A DNA stretch of 64,000 bases from Planosporangium spinosum (GCF_049999945.1 NZ_JBLYUB010000025.1:32654-96653), one strand, 5' to 3'; numbered from the stretch's first letter, positions 24,383-33,567 are shown. Made by a program: numbers and translations. The notes: generated by a model from the letters alone, not told the origin.

Positions 24383-24415
24383 GATGAGTGAACGGGGTAC
24401 CGCGCGCCGGTGAAC
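24383..24415 (-). promoter_or_regulatory. Candidate PHO box (RegX3/PhoP operator)
   Basis: Read on the minus strand, GTTCACCGGCG (24415-24405) and GTTCACTCATC (24393-24383) are two direct units exactly 22 bp apart, with one degenerate 11-bp unit between. This matches the known actinobacterial PHO-box architecture of 11-bp GTTCACC direct repeats. It lies in the phoU-senX3 divergent promoter region. Confidence 0.65.
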
Positions 24416-24487
24416 AATCGACGAAAGGCTGTCCGGGGGCGCGAACTGACCGGCTTGATACGGCCGGTGGGCCCTTACCATCGGCGG

Positions 24488-25930
24488 ATGCCGTCCGGTT
24501 ACCTCGTTGTGATGTCCGCCGTGCTGCTCGGACTCGCCGTGGTGGCGGTTGCCGTGGCGGGTGCGCGCCGGCGGCGTACCGTCATGGTCGTGTCGCCAGC
24601 AGTACCGGGTGGGCGGCCTGTGGGCGGGGATTCCCAGGTGGATCCGGTAGCCCGCGGGTCGGCGGCCACCTCCGTCCCGTCTCCGTTCCCACCGACCGCC
24701 GGGGATCCGCCGGCCGGGGCAGCCCTGGAGGTGTCGCGGCCCGCGGACGCCCAACCTGACCGGACCCTCCTGGAGGTGCCGCAACCCGGTGGCGCCCCGC
24801 TGGCCCGGGCCGCCCTGGAGGCACTGCGGGTGGGCATCCTGGTCCTCGACGCCGCCGACCGTCCGGTGGTGGCCAACCCCGCGGCGAGGGACATGGGCCT
24901 GGTGCGCGGGCGGAGCGGCGGCGGATTCGACGCGCACAGCATCGTGCGTACCCTCGCCGGCCAGGTGCGCCGGTCCGGCGTGAGCCGGGAGGTGGAGCTG
25001 GACCTTCCCCGCCCGCGCGGCATCGAGGGCAGCAGCGCCGAACTGCTCGGGGTACACGTACGGGCCTCCGCCCTGGACGCCGGGCACGTCGTGGTGGAGG
25101 CGGCCGACGTGACCGAGGCACACCGGGTGGCGCGGGTGCGCCGCGACTTCGTCGCCAACGTCAGCCACGAGCTCAAGACCCCGGTCGGTGCTCTTCAGCT
25201 ACTGGCCGAGGCGCTGCTGGAGGCCACCAGCACCGACGAGGCCACCAGCACCGACGAGGCCGGCGCGGTGGGTACCGGTACCGGCCAGGCCGGGGGCGCG
25301 TCCGACCCCGCCGCGGCCCGGCGCTTCGCCGAGCGCATCCAGAAGGAGTCGATCCGGCTCGGGCGGCTCGTCAGCGAGCTGCTGGAGCTGTCGCGCCTGC
25401 AGGGCGCCGAGCCGCTGCCCGAGCCGCAGCCGGTCTCGGTCGACCGGATCGTCGCGGAGGTGCTGGACCGTACCCGTACGCCGGCGTCGGCCAAGGACAT
25501 CGAGGTGCTGTTCACCGGCGAGCGGGAGTTGACCGTGTACGGCAGCGAGAGCCAGTTGGTGACGGCCGTCACCAACCTGGTGGAGAACGCCATCGCGTAC
25601 TCGCCGGAGCGCACCCGCGTGACCGTGGACGCCCGCACGAGCGCCGACGGTGTGGAGGTCGCCGTCGTCGACCAGGGAATCGGTATCGAGCCACGGGACC
25701 TGGACCGGATCTTCGAGCGGTTCTACCGGGCCGACCGGGCCCGGTCCCGCGCCACCGGCGGTACCGGTCTGGGGCTGGCTATCGTCAAGCACATAGCCAC
25801 CAACCACGCTGGCCGGGTTGACGTGAGCAGTACCGTCGGCGTGGGGTCGACGTTCACCCTACGGCTGCCTGGACGTCCCCCGGACGTCTCCCTGCCGCTA
25901 CCGGCCTCGGCTGAGATCGAGCCGAACTAG
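24488..25930 (+). CDS. senX3: Sensor histidine kinase SenX3 (PhoR type)
   Basis: Phosphate-responsive membrane kinase for RegX3, 480 residues. It has one N-terminal transmembrane helix (about 6-25), a Pro/Ala-rich linker, a PAS domain (about 105-210), the HisKA box FVANVSHELKTPVGAL with His227, an N-box VENAIAYSPERT, and G boxes DQGIGIEPRD and GGTGLGLAIVKHIA. The dimerisation helix hairpin contains an extra low-complexity segment at about 245-276 with a perfect 18-bp DNA duplication (EATSTD twice). ATG 24488 precedes the membrane helix. regX3 follows 22 bp later. Confidence 0.94.
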   Translation: MPSGYLVVMSAVLLGLAVVAVAVAGARRRRTVMVVSPAVPGGRPVGGDSQVDPVARGSAATSVPSPFPPTAGDPPAGAALEVSRPADAQPDRTLLEVPQPGGAPLARAALEALRVGILVLDAADRPVVANPAARDMGLVRGRSGGGFDAHSIVRTLAGQVRRSGVSREVELDLPRPRGIEGSSAELLGVHVRASALDAGHVVVEAADVTEAHRVARVRRDFVANVSHELKTPVGALQLLAEALLEATSTDEATSTDEAGAVGTGTGQAGGASDPAAARRFAERIQKESIRLGRLVSELLELSRLQGAEPLPEPQPVSVDRIVAEVLDRTRTPASAKDIEVLFTGERELTVYGSESQLVTAVTNLVENAIAYSPERTRVTVDARTSADGVEVAVVDQGIGIEPRDLDRIFERFYRADRARSRATGGTGLGLAIVKHIATNHAGRVDVSSTVGVGSTFTLRLPGRPPDVSLPLPASAEIEPN

Positions 25931-25952
25931 ATCGTCAAGGAAGGAACGGACG

Positions 25953-26639
25953 TTGTCGCGAGTGCTGGTGGTCGAGGACGAGGAGTCGTTCTCCGATGCC
26001 CTGTCGTTCATGCTGCGCAAGGAGGGCTTCGAGGTCTCCGTGGCGGCGACCGGCACGGAGGCGATGACCGAGTTCGACCGTACCGGCGCCGACATCGTGC
26101 TGCTGGACCTGATGCTTCCCGAAATGTCGGGTACCGAGGTGTGCCGGCAGCTACGCGCCAAGTCGCACGTACCGATCATCATGGTGACCGCCCGGGACAG
26201 CGAGATCGACAAGGTCGTGGGGCTGGAGCTCGGTGCCGACGACTACGTGACGAAACCGTACTCGCCCCGCGAGCTGGTCGCCCGGATCCGCGCGGTACTG
26301 CGCCGGCAGGCCGCCGGTGACGCCGCCGACCTGACCCCGCCGACCCTGTCCGCCGGGCCGGTGCGCATGGACGTGGACCGGCACGTGGTGACCGTCGACG
26401 GCGACACCGTGCAGCTACCGCTCAAGGAGTTCGAACTGCTCGAACTGCTGCTGCGCAACGCCGGCCGGGTCCTCACCCGCGGGCAGCTCATCGACCGGGT
26501 GTGGGGCGCCGATTACGTCGGCGACACCAAGACCCTGGACGTGCACGTCAAGCGGCTGCGCTCCAAGATCGAGCCGGAGCCGTCGGCGCCGCGCTACATC
26601 GTGACCGTGCGCGGCCTCGGCTACAAGTTCGAACCGTGA
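25953..26639 (+). CDS. regX3: Response regulator RegX3 (PhoP type)
   Basis: OmpR/PhoB-family regulator of phosphate genes, 228 residues. The receiver domain has the acidic pocket VVEDEE and phospho-acceptor Asp52 in LLDLMLPEM, with switch residues MVTARDS and the KPYSPREL lysine. The winged-helix domain (about 130-228) includes LKEFELLELLLRNAGRVLTR and VHVKRLRSKIE. It starts with TTG, supported by AAGGAAGGA about 8 nt upstream. Its product is expected to bind the PHO box upstream of senX3. Confidence 0.95.
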   Translation: MSRVLVVEDEESFSDALSFMLRKEGFEVSVAATGTEAMTEFDRTGADIVLLDLMLPEMSGTEVCRQLRAKSHVPIIMVTARDSEIDKVVGLELGADDYVTKPYSPRELVARIRAVLRRQAAGDAADLTPPTLSAGPVRMDVDRHVVTVDGDTVQLPLKEFELLELLLRNAGRVLTRGQLIDRVWGADYVGDTKTLDVHVKRLRSKIEPEPSAPRYIVTVRGLGYKFEP

Positions 26640-26679
26640 GCGCTCCCGTCTTCCCGTGAGCGCGGCCGTCTTCCCGTCA
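26634..26679. repeat. 20-bp tandem duplication across two convergent stops
   Basis: CCGTGAGCGCTCCCGTCTTC (26634-26653) and CCGTGAGCGCGGCCGTCTTC (26654-26673) are 18/20 identical, and a third partial copy begins CCGTCA (26674-26679). The first holds the regX3 TGA and the third the stop of the convergent gene. Confidence 0.75.
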
Positions 26680-27480
26680 GGGGGACGCCGGGTGCTTCGC
26701 CACCAGGCCCAGCTCCACCCGGGCCGCGCACAGCCGGGCGAGCTTCTCGTACGCCGCCTCGCCGATCAACGCGGTCAGCTCCGGCCCGTACTCCTCGTAC
26801 ATCGGCCGGGTGCCGACGTGCGCCTCCGGCGACGAGGTGCACCACCAGTGCAGGTCGTGACCGCCCTCGCCCCAGCCCCGGCGGTCGAACTCGCCGAGCA
26901 CCGACAGCAGGACCTTCGACCCGTCCGGGCGCTTGGTCCACTGCTGGTCCCGACGGATCGGTAGCTGCCAGCAGACATCCGGCTTGTACTCCAACGGGTG
27001 CACGCCGTCGCGCAGCGCCTGGGCGTGCAGCGCACAGCCGCCCCCGCCGGGGAAGTCGGCTTCGTTGAGGAACACGCACGGCTCATCCGGGCCCCGGGTG
27101 GCGGTGCGCCGTGCCGGGGAGTCGCCGTCGATCGTGTCCATCTCGGTGTAGTTCTTGAAGCCGCGCCGGAAGTGCTGCCAGGTCTCGGGCGTCAGCTTCT
27201 TCGCCGCCGCGCGTACCCGCTTCTCGTCGTCGGAGTCGGTGAAGAACGCACCGTGCGAGCAGCAGCCGTCCGCGGCCCGGCCGGCGACGATGCCGTGGCA
27301 GCCGCGGGCGAAGATGCAGGTCCACCGCGACAGCAGCCACGTCAGGTCGGCCCGGATCAGGTGCTCGGGGTCGGCCGGGTCGACGAACTCCAGCCACTCG
27401 CGCGGGAAGTCCAAGCCGACCTCGCGGCTGCGCGGGTCGTCCGATTTAGTGTGATCGTCCGAATTTTCCACCGTGACCAT
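26677..27480 (-). CDS. Cysteine-rich conserved protein, Rv0495c-like
   Basis: A 267-residue conserved actinobacterial protein of unknown function, found beside ppx as M. tuberculosis Rv0495c is. About nine cysteines are arranged in patterns that suggest a bound metal or Fe-S cluster: WTCIFARGCHG, DGCCSHGAFF, EPCVFLNEAD, GGGGCALHAQAL, DVCWQLPI and HWWCTSS. This resembles the YkgJ/zinc-iron-chelating domain style, but I do not assign it. ATG 27480 is used; GTG 27495 is possible. It is convergent with regX3 and divergent from ppx. Confidence 0.82.
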   Translation of the reverse strand: MVTVENSDDHTKSDDPRSREVGLDFPREWLEFVDPADPEHLIRADLTWLLSRWTCIFARGCHGIVAGRAADGCCSHGAFFTDSDDEKRVRAAAKKLTPETWQHFRRGFKNYTEMDTIDGDSPARRTATRGPDEPCVFLNEADFPGGGGCALHAQALRDGVHPLEYKPDVCWQLPIRRDQQWTKRPDGSKVLLSVLGEFDRRGWGEGGHDLHWWCTSSPEAHVGTRPMYEEYGPELTALIGEAAYEKLARLCAARVELGLVAKHPASP

Positions 27481-27534
27481 AATCTCCACCACCACGCCGA
27501 CTACCGTACGCGGCTACCCGGCGAGATCTACGGT

Positions 27535-28464
27535 ATGCGGATGCGACTCGGCGTACTTGATGTGGGATCCAATACCGTCCACCTGCTCGTGGTCGATGCC
27601 CACCACAGTGCGCATCCGTGGCCGGCGCACTCGGAGAAGGTCGGACTGAGGCTCGCCGAGAAGATCGGCTCCGACGGCAAGCTGAGCCGGGCCGGGGCGG
27701 ATGCGCTGGTCGAGGCGGTGGCGAAGGCCCGGGACGCCGCCGCGAGCCGACAGACCGAGGACCTGCTGGCATTCGCCACCTCGGCGGTACGGGACGCCGC
27801 CAACTCCGCGGCGGTACTGCGTCGGGTACGCGACGAGACCGGGGTCGACCTGCAGGTGCTCTCCGGCGAGGCCGAGGCGATCATGACGTTCCTCGCGGTG
27901 CGGCGCTGGTTCGGCTGGTCGGCCGGGCGGCTGCTGGTACTCGACATCGGTGGCGGTTCGCTGGAGCTGGCGTCCGGAATCGACGAGGAGCCCGACGCCG
28001 CGCTCTCGCTGCCACTGGGGGCCGGCCGGCTCACCCGGGACTGGCTGACGTGTGATCCGCCGTCCCCGGTGCAGGTCGAGAAGCTGTGCGAATACGTCGA
28101 CGAGCAGGTCGCGAAGGCGGTGGAGAAGCTGCCCGGACGCTGGGACCGGGCGGTGGCGACCTCCAAGACGTTCCGGACGCTGGGGCGCCTCGCCGGTGCC
28201 GCCCCGTCGAGCGCCGGTCGCTGGGTGCCGCGCCGGCTCACCCGTACCGGGCTGCACCAGGTGTTCGGCTTCATCCGCCGGATGCCGTCGGCCGCGCTGG
28301 CCGAGATGGACGGGGTCAGCGCCGGTCGGGCACACCAACTGCTCGCCGGGGCGGTGGTGGCGGAGACGGCGATGCGCCGGCTGGGCATCGACTCGGTGGA
28401 CCTGTGCCCCTGGGCACTGCGGGAGGGCGTGATCCTGCGCCGTCTCGACATCCTGACGGGGTGA
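27535..28464 (+). CDS. ppx: Exopolyphosphatase / GppA-type phosphatase
   Basis: A 309-residue ASKHA-fold Ppx/GppA enzyme that hydrolyses polyphosphate or pppGpp. It has the phosphate-1 motif VLDVGSNTVHLLVVD and phosphate-2 motif LDIGGGSLELASG, with TSAVRDAANS and SGEAEAIMTF in between. It lacks the C-terminal HD domain of E. coli PPX, like mycobacterial Ppx1 (Rv0496). ATG 27535 or 27541 are equally possible starts. Proximity to the phosphate regulon genes fits polyphosphate turnover. Confidence 0.9.
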   Translation: MRMRLGVLDVGSNTVHLLVVDAHHSAHPWPAHSEKVGLRLAEKIGSDGKLSRAGADALVEAVAKARDAAASRQTEDLLAFATSAVRDAANSAAVLRRVRDETGVDLQVLSGEAEAIMTFLAVRRWFGWSAGRLLVLDIGGGSLELASGIDEEPDAALSLPLGAGRLTRDWLTCDPPSPVQVEKLCEYVDEQVAKAVEKLPGRWDRAVATSKTFRTLGRLAGAAPSSAGRWVPRRLTRTGLHQVFGFIRRMPSAALAEMDGVSAGRAHQLLAGAVVAETAMRRLGIDSVDLCPWALREGVILRRLDILTG

Positions 28465-28584
28465 CACCGGCGGTGTCCCGCTGCGGATCATATCCACCGG
28501 CGTACCGCTGGGATGACGCCCACAAATCAGCCGTGAAGCGCGGTATCTCGGCTTTTTGGCCGGTACGGCGGCTAGGCTGAAGCG

Positions 28585-29382
28585 GTGACGCCCGTCCTGC
28601 TATCGACCTCGTCCGTGTTCCCGGAGCCCACCGCCGCCGCCTTCGAGGTGGCCGCCACGCTCGGTTACGACGGGCTGGAGGTCATGGTCTGGAACGACGC
28701 GGTCAGCCAGGACTCCGGGGCTCTGCGCGGGCTCTCCGAGCACTACGGGGTTCCGGTCCTGTCGGTGCACGCGCCGTGCCTGCTGGTGACCCAGCGGGTG
28801 TGGAGCGCCGACCCGTGGGAGCGGCTGCGGCGCGCCGCCGAGCTGGCGGAGACCCTCGGCGCACCGACCGTCGTGGTGCACCCGCCGTTCACATGGCAGC
28901 GCGACTACGCCCGGGGCTTCAGCACCGGACTGGGCCGGGTAGCGGTGAAGCACCCGTCGGTCCGGTTCGCGATCGAGAACATGTACCCGGTGCGGATGGC
29001 CGGTCGGGAGTTCGTGCCCTACTCGCCGGGGTGGGACCCGACGGTCGCCGGGTTCGACGACTACACGCTCGACCTGTCGCACTGCGCCGCCTCGCGGACG
29101 AACTCGCTCACCATGGCCGACGCGATGGGGGACCGGCTCAGCCACGTGCACCTCGGCGACGGTACCGGGGAGGGCCGCGACGAGCACCTCGTGCCCGGCC
29201 GGGGCAGCCAGCCGTGCGCCGAGCTGCTCCAGTCACTGGCGCGGCGGGGCTTCCATGGATCGGTCGCGGTGGAGGTCTCCACCCGCCGGTCGGCCAGCCG
29301 GGCCGAGCGCGAGGCCGACCTCGCCGAGGCGCTGGCCTTCGCCCGCCAGCACCTGGGCACCCCGTCCACCGTGGACGTGTGA
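28585..29382 (+). CDS. Sugar phosphate isomerase/epimerase (TIM barrel, Rv0498-like)
   Basis: A 265-residue AP-endonuclease-2-like TIM barrel. Features include STSSVFPEP, GYDGLEVMVW, VLSVHAPCLL, VVVHPPFTWQ, FAIENMYPVRM and the metal-binding HVHLGDGTGEGRDEHLVPG near the C-terminus. Metal-dependent isomerisation of a sugar or inositol derivative is the family role; substrate unknown. The GTG start lies about 120 bp after ppx, and the position matches M. tuberculosis Rv0498. Confidence 0.87.
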   Translation: MTPVLLSTSSVFPEPTAAAFEVAATLGYDGLEVMVWNDAVSQDSGALRGLSEHYGVPVLSVHAPCLLVTQRVWSADPWERLRRAAELAETLGAPTVVVHPPFTWQRDYARGFSTGLGRVAVKHPSVRFAIENMYPVRMAGREFVPYSPGWDPTVAGFDDYTLDLSHCAASRTNSLTMADAMGDRLSHVHLGDGTGEGRDEHLVPGRGSQPCAELLQSLARRGFHGSVAVEVSTRRSASRAEREADLAEALAFARQHLGTPSTVDV

Positions 29383-29425
29383 GTGCGGGACACCGGACAG
29401 CCGGCCGGGCTGGCACCATGTACCG

Positions 29426-29965
29426 GTGCGCGTCGACGACCTGATCACCGCAGAGCACCACGGCGAGCTGCCTGAGCTGCTCTTCTTCTGGGGGCATCGA
29501 CCCGCGGCACGCGGCGGGGTCGGCAAGTCCTGCCTGAGCCAGTGGTACCCGGCGTCCTTCGATGTCGACGGCACCACGTACCCCACGGCCGAGCATTACA
29601 TGATGGCCGCCAAGGCCCGGCTGTTCGGCGACGCCGCGGCGGCGGAAGCGGTCCTGGCCGCGCCGACCCCGGACCGGGCCAAGAGCGTCGGGCGGCGGGT
29701 GCGGCGCTTCGACGAGCGGACCTGGGCGGCGCACCGCTACGACGTCGTGGTCGCCGGTAACCTGGCCAAGTTCCAGCAGCACCCGCCGCTGCTACGGTTC
29801 CTGCTCGCCACCGGCTCACGCGTGCTGGTCGAGGCGAGCCCGGACGACCGGATCTGGGGCATCGGCCTGAGCGCCGAGGCGCCCGACGCGCAGAGCCCGG
29901 CGCGCTGGCGCGGCCAGAACCTCCTCGGCTTCGCCCTGATGGAGGTCCGCGCCAAGCTCGGGTGA
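29426..29965 (+). CDS. NADAR family protein
   Basis: A 179-residue NADAR (YbiA-like) domain protein. NADAR proteins act on ADP-ribose-like or riboflavin-intermediate N-glycosides. Family landmarks: LFFWGHRP, LSQWYPASFDVDGTTY, PTAEHYMMAAKARLFGD, the conserved Lys in DRAKSVGRRV, and WGIGLSAEAPDAQ followed by WRGQNLLGFALMEVR. GTG 29426 is chosen; the upstream in-frame stretch is antisense-like. Together with the macrodomain gene at 11959 the window encodes two ADP-ribose-linked proteins, not physically coupled. Confidence 0.88.
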   Translation: MRVDDLITAEHHGELPELLFFWGHRPAARGGVGKSCLSQWYPASFDVDGTTYPTAEHYMMAAKARLFGDAAAAEAVLAAPTPDRAKSVGRRVRRFDERTWAAHRYDVVVAGNLAKFQQHPPLLRFLLATGSRVLVEASPDDRIWGIGLSAEAPDAQSPARWRGQNLLGFALMEVRAKLG

Positions 29966-29968
29966 GCA

Positions 29969-30022
29969 GGTCAGGCGACGATCACCGGGACAGCCGGTCA
30001 GGCGACGGTCACCGGGATCGGC
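29969..30022. repeat. 27-bp tandem duplication across a stop codon
   Basis: 29969-29995 and 29996-30022 both begin GGTCAGGCGACG and continue TCACCGGGA; about 24/27 positions match. The second contains the stop (29998-30000) and the last codons of the CGNR gene; the repeat starts 3 bp after the NADAR stop. Confidence 0.8.
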
Positions 30023-30546
30023 TCGGACTCCGCGGCCTTCTTGCGGGCCCGGTGCGCCGCCACGTGCGAGCGGGTGGCGCAGCGCTCGGAGCAGAAGCGG
30101 CGGCAGCAGTTCGACGAGGTGTCGAGGTACACGTTCCCGCAGCGCTCGTCGGCGCAGATGCCGAACCGGGAGCTGCCGTGCTCGCACAGCCACACCGCCA
30201 GCCCCCACGCCGCCCCGGCGAGGTACTCGGAGCTCACCGCCGAGCCGCGGCCGGTGACGTGCATGTGCCAGTCGTTGCTGTCGTGCCCGGAGATCCGCGG
30301 TCGGATCGGGTACGCCTCCAGCAGAGCGTTCAGCTCCTCCACGGCCTCGGCGTCGCGGCCGGCGGAGCCGTGCTCGAACACCTCCCGCAGCCGCCTCTGC
30401 GCGCGTTTGATGGCGGTGAAGTCCCGCTCGGTGGCTTCCGCAGCCATCCATCCCTGTTCGCCGAACAGCTCCTTCAGGTCGGCCAACCCCGCCAGCGGTG
30501 CGTTGACGATGTCGACGGCCGACCGGGCGTACGCGTCGAAGTCCAC
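29998..30546 (-). CDS. CGNR zinc-finger protein
   Basis: A 182-residue protein with an N-terminal helical stress-induced (ABATE-like) domain and a C-terminal CGNR zinc finger, here CADERCGNVYLDTSSNCC followed by RFCSERCATRSHVAAHRARK. Such proteins are putative actinobacterial transcription factors. GTG 30546 is the likely start; the upstream extension is antisense to proline dehydrogenase and is discarded. The stop lies in a duplicated 27-bp repeat. Its DNA target is unknown. Confidence 0.85.
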   Translation of the reverse strand: MDFDAYARSAVDIVNAPLAGLADLKELFGEQGWMAAEATERDFTAIKRAQRRLREVFEHGSAGRDAEAVEELNALLEAYPIRPRISGHDSNDWHMHVTGRGSAVSSEYLAGAAWGLAVWLCEHGSSRFGICADERCGNVYLDTSSNCCRRFCSERCATRSHVAAHRARKKAAESEPIPVTVA

Positions 30547-30575
30547 GCGACAAAGGTAGACAAGAAATCCGCCGC

Positions 30576-30617
30576 GCCCTAGTCCACGGGTATCGGGCCC
30601 TGGTCCACGGGTATCAG
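30576..30617. repeat. 21-bp tandem duplication upstream of the CGNR gene
   Basis: 30576-30596 and 30597-30617 share GCCCTxGTCCACGGGTATC (about 19/21 identical). It lies 30 bp upstream of the CGNR start in the 282-bp divergent region shared with proline dehydrogenase. I see nothing else definable in that region; a GTCGCCCGGTCC-type short duplication occurs near 30718-30746. Confidence 0.7.
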
Positions 30618-30828
30618 GTGCGGCAGAAACCGGGCGTATCCATCGGTGATCAGGCCGTCGCTCTCCCGGAACCCGGTCCGGCCGCCTCGCCCCGGCCGTC
30701 GGCGTCGGCGCAGTTCCGGTCGCCCGGTCCCGTTCCTGTCGCCCGGTCCGGTGGGCGCGGATCGCCTGGTCGGTGTCAGTCGCCTCAGACCGGCGCACCT
30801 GTCGGAGGCGGGGGCTACGCTGACGCTC

Positions 30829-31742
<914 letters not shown>

Positions 31743-31749
<7 letters not shown>

Positions 31750-31790
31750 CGGGTGCCGGGCTCGCGGCGCTGACGGGTGCCGGGCTCGCG
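31743..31790. repeat. 24-bp perfect tandem repeat across the proline dehydrogenase stop
   Basis: Two identical 24-bp copies beginning GCGCTGACGGGTGCCGGG (31743-31766, 31767-31790) are followed by a further partial GCGCTGG. The TGA (31747-31749) is inside copy 1, so copy 2 repeats the stop in the same register. Confidence 0.85.
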
Positions 31791-31886
31791 GCGCTGGCGT
31801 CACTCGCGGGGCTGACGTCGCATCGGATACCCATCGACTTGCGCTTTCAGAGAGCGTGGTGACTCGGTATCGCGTAGCGTCCAATC

Positions 31887-33293
31887 GTGACCGACGAGCC
31901 CGAACCCGGGGCCGTTCCGGCTGGGCCGGTCGGGTCCGGTCCGCTGCGGCCACCGCCGTACCCACTGGCCGGGCCGCGCTGCCGGTCGGCACCGCTCGGC
32001 CGGCTGGTCCTCTGCCTGGCCGTGCTGTGCGGTCTGCTCGGCACCCCTGCCCTGGTGGCCGGTGCCGGCAACCGGTGGTGGCCGCTCGACCGGGCGGCGA
32101 TGGCGATGAGGCAGCAGAGCGCCCCGGGGGCCGCGCCCGGCGCGGAGCCGGCCGTGGCCGCCGGGGCGGCCGCCCGTGCCACCGTGATCCGCCGGTCCCG
32201 GGTGCGCGCCGCGCTACAGGCGGCGCTCGACGCGCAGGCCGCGGCGCTGCTGCGCGGCGACGAGGCCGGCTTCCTCGCCCCGGTCGATGCGGGCGCCACC
32301 GCCCTCGTGGACGAGCTGCGCCGGCGCTTCGGGGTGCTGCGCGCCCTGCGGGTGGCGGGCTGGACGGAGACGCTCGGCGGCGAGCCCGAGCCGGTCGACG
32401 GCGGCTGGCGGGTGGTGGTGCGGATCGGGTACTGCTTCGTCGTGGTGGGCTGCGAGCCGGTGACGGTGCCGGTGGTCACCCGCTGGACGGACCGCGCCGG
32501 GTCGCCGAGCCTCGTCGAGTTCGGCACCTCCGCCGGCGCCGACCTCGGCCCCCGACCGTGGGAGGTCAGCGACCTGCGGGTCGCGGTGGGCCGGCGGGTC
32601 CTGATCGCCGCCCCGCCGCGGTACGCCGACCGCCTGGGCACGCTGCTCGAGGCGGCCGAGGCGGCCGCTTCGATCGCCGACCGGTACGCCCGCTGGTCGG
32701 CGCCGCCCGGCCGGTACCTCGTCGCGATCGCCGGACCGGACGAGTGGCGCCGCTGGTACGGCGTGCACCAGGCCGACTGGGTCGCCGGGTACGCCATGCC
32801 GGTAGCCGACCACGACACCGAGATCGTGCTCAACGGGCAGCGGGTCGACGGCGCGGAGGTCGTCGACACGCTGCGGCACGAGTTCACCCACGTGGTGACG
32901 CTCGACCGGGTCGGGCGGGACTACTCGGGGCAGTGGTGGCTGGTCGAGGGGATCGCCGAGTACGTGCGGATGGTGGGCCGACCGCTGGCCGACTACGAGT
33001 TGCTGGGTGTATCGCGCCGGTACGTCCGCGCCGGCCACGCGACCGACGTGGGGAGCCTGGCCGAGCCGCCGGCCGACGCCCCGGCCGAGGACGCCGCCGG
33101 TCGGTACGGGATCGCTTTCCTGACCGTACGGTGCCTGGCCGAGCGGTTCGGCGAGGAGCGGCTGCTGCGCTTCTTCGACCGGGTGGTACGCCACGGCGCC
33201 CCGGTGGCGGAGGCCGCGGTCGTCGCGCTCGGCCGGGACTGGGCCGGGACGGCCGGCGGCTGCGCCGGGTACGTGCGGCGGAGCCTGACCTGA
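31887..33293 (+). CDS. Secreted or membrane-anchored HExxH peptidase-like protein
   Basis: A 468-residue protein with a Pro-rich cytoplasmic start, one hydrophobic helix at about residues 36-58 (LGRLVLCLAVLCGLLG region) acting as signal anchor, an NTF2-like middle (about 110-215) and a C-terminal gluzincin-like domain. The zinc motif is HEFTH (His331, Glu332, His335) with a downstream glutamate in WWLVEGIAEYV (Glu354 or Glu358). Extracytoplasmic metallopeptidase activity is an inference. GTG 31887 lies about 140 bp after the proline dehydrogenase stop. It occupies the place where relatives have proC/bldC-type genes. Confidence 0.75.
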   Translation: MTDEPEPGAVPAGPVGSGPLRPPPYPLAGPRCRSAPLGRLVLCLAVLCGLLGTPALVAGAGNRWWPLDRAAMAMRQQSAPGAAPGAEPAVAAGAAARATVIRRSRVRAALQAALDAQAAALLRGDEAGFLAPVDAGATALVDELRRRFGVLRALRVAGWTETLGGEPEPVDGGWRVVVRIGYCFVVVGCEPVTVPVVTRWTDRAGSPSLVEFGTSAGADLGPRPWEVSDLRVAVGRRVLIAAPPRYADRLGTLLEAAEAAASIADRYARWSAPPGRYLVAIAGPDEWRRWYGVHQADWVAGYAMPVADHDTEIVLNGQRVDGAEVVDTLRHEFTHVVTLDRVGRDYSGQWWLVEGIAEYVRMVGRPLADYELLGVSRRYVRAGHATDVGSLAEPPADAPAEDAAGRYGIAFLTVRCLAERFGEERLLRFFDRVVRHGAPVAEAAVVALGRDWAGTAGGCAGYVRRSLT

Positions 33294-33368
33294 CGCCCGC
33301 CGCACCGCCCGGGCCGCCGGCCGGTCGTGACCAGCGAAACGATGTGCGGTGCCTGTTTCCCGATCTCG

Positions 33369-33374
33369 TATACT
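33369..33374 (+). promoter_or_regulatory. -10-like TATACT upstream of the bS22 gene
   Basis: TATACT lies 92 bp upstream of the bS22 ATG in an otherwise GC-rich stretch. There is no clear -35 at the usual spacing, so this is a tentative promoter. Confidence 0.35.
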
Positions 33375-33465
33375 GCCGGCTACCCTGGACGCGCCATTAT
33401 TTCCGGGTGTCACCGGCGCTCTTCGCGGCGGCCGGCACTCATCCATGTGACAAGGGGACATTCGT

Positions 33466-33567
33466 ATGGGCTCTGTGGTCAAGAAGCGCCGCAAGCGCAT
33501 GGCCAAGAAGAAGCACCGCAAGCTGCTGCGCAAGACCCGGGTCCAGCGTCGTCGTCTCGGCAAGTGA
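33466..33567 (+). CDS. Ribosomal protein bS22 (AURKAIP1/COX24 domain), 33 residues
   Basis: A 33-residue, extremely basic protein beginning MGSVVKKRRKRMAKKKH, nearly identical to the mycobacterial 33-mer (Rv0500B) that is a small-subunit ribosomal protein, bS22, in mycobacterial ribosome structures. It should bind rRNA near the decoding region of the 30S subunit. A good AGGGGA Shine-Dalgarno lies 7 nt before the ATG. It is monocistronic in a 480-bp gap between larger genes. Confidence 0.92.
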   Translation: MGSVVKKRRKRMAKKKHRKLLRKTRVQRRRLGK

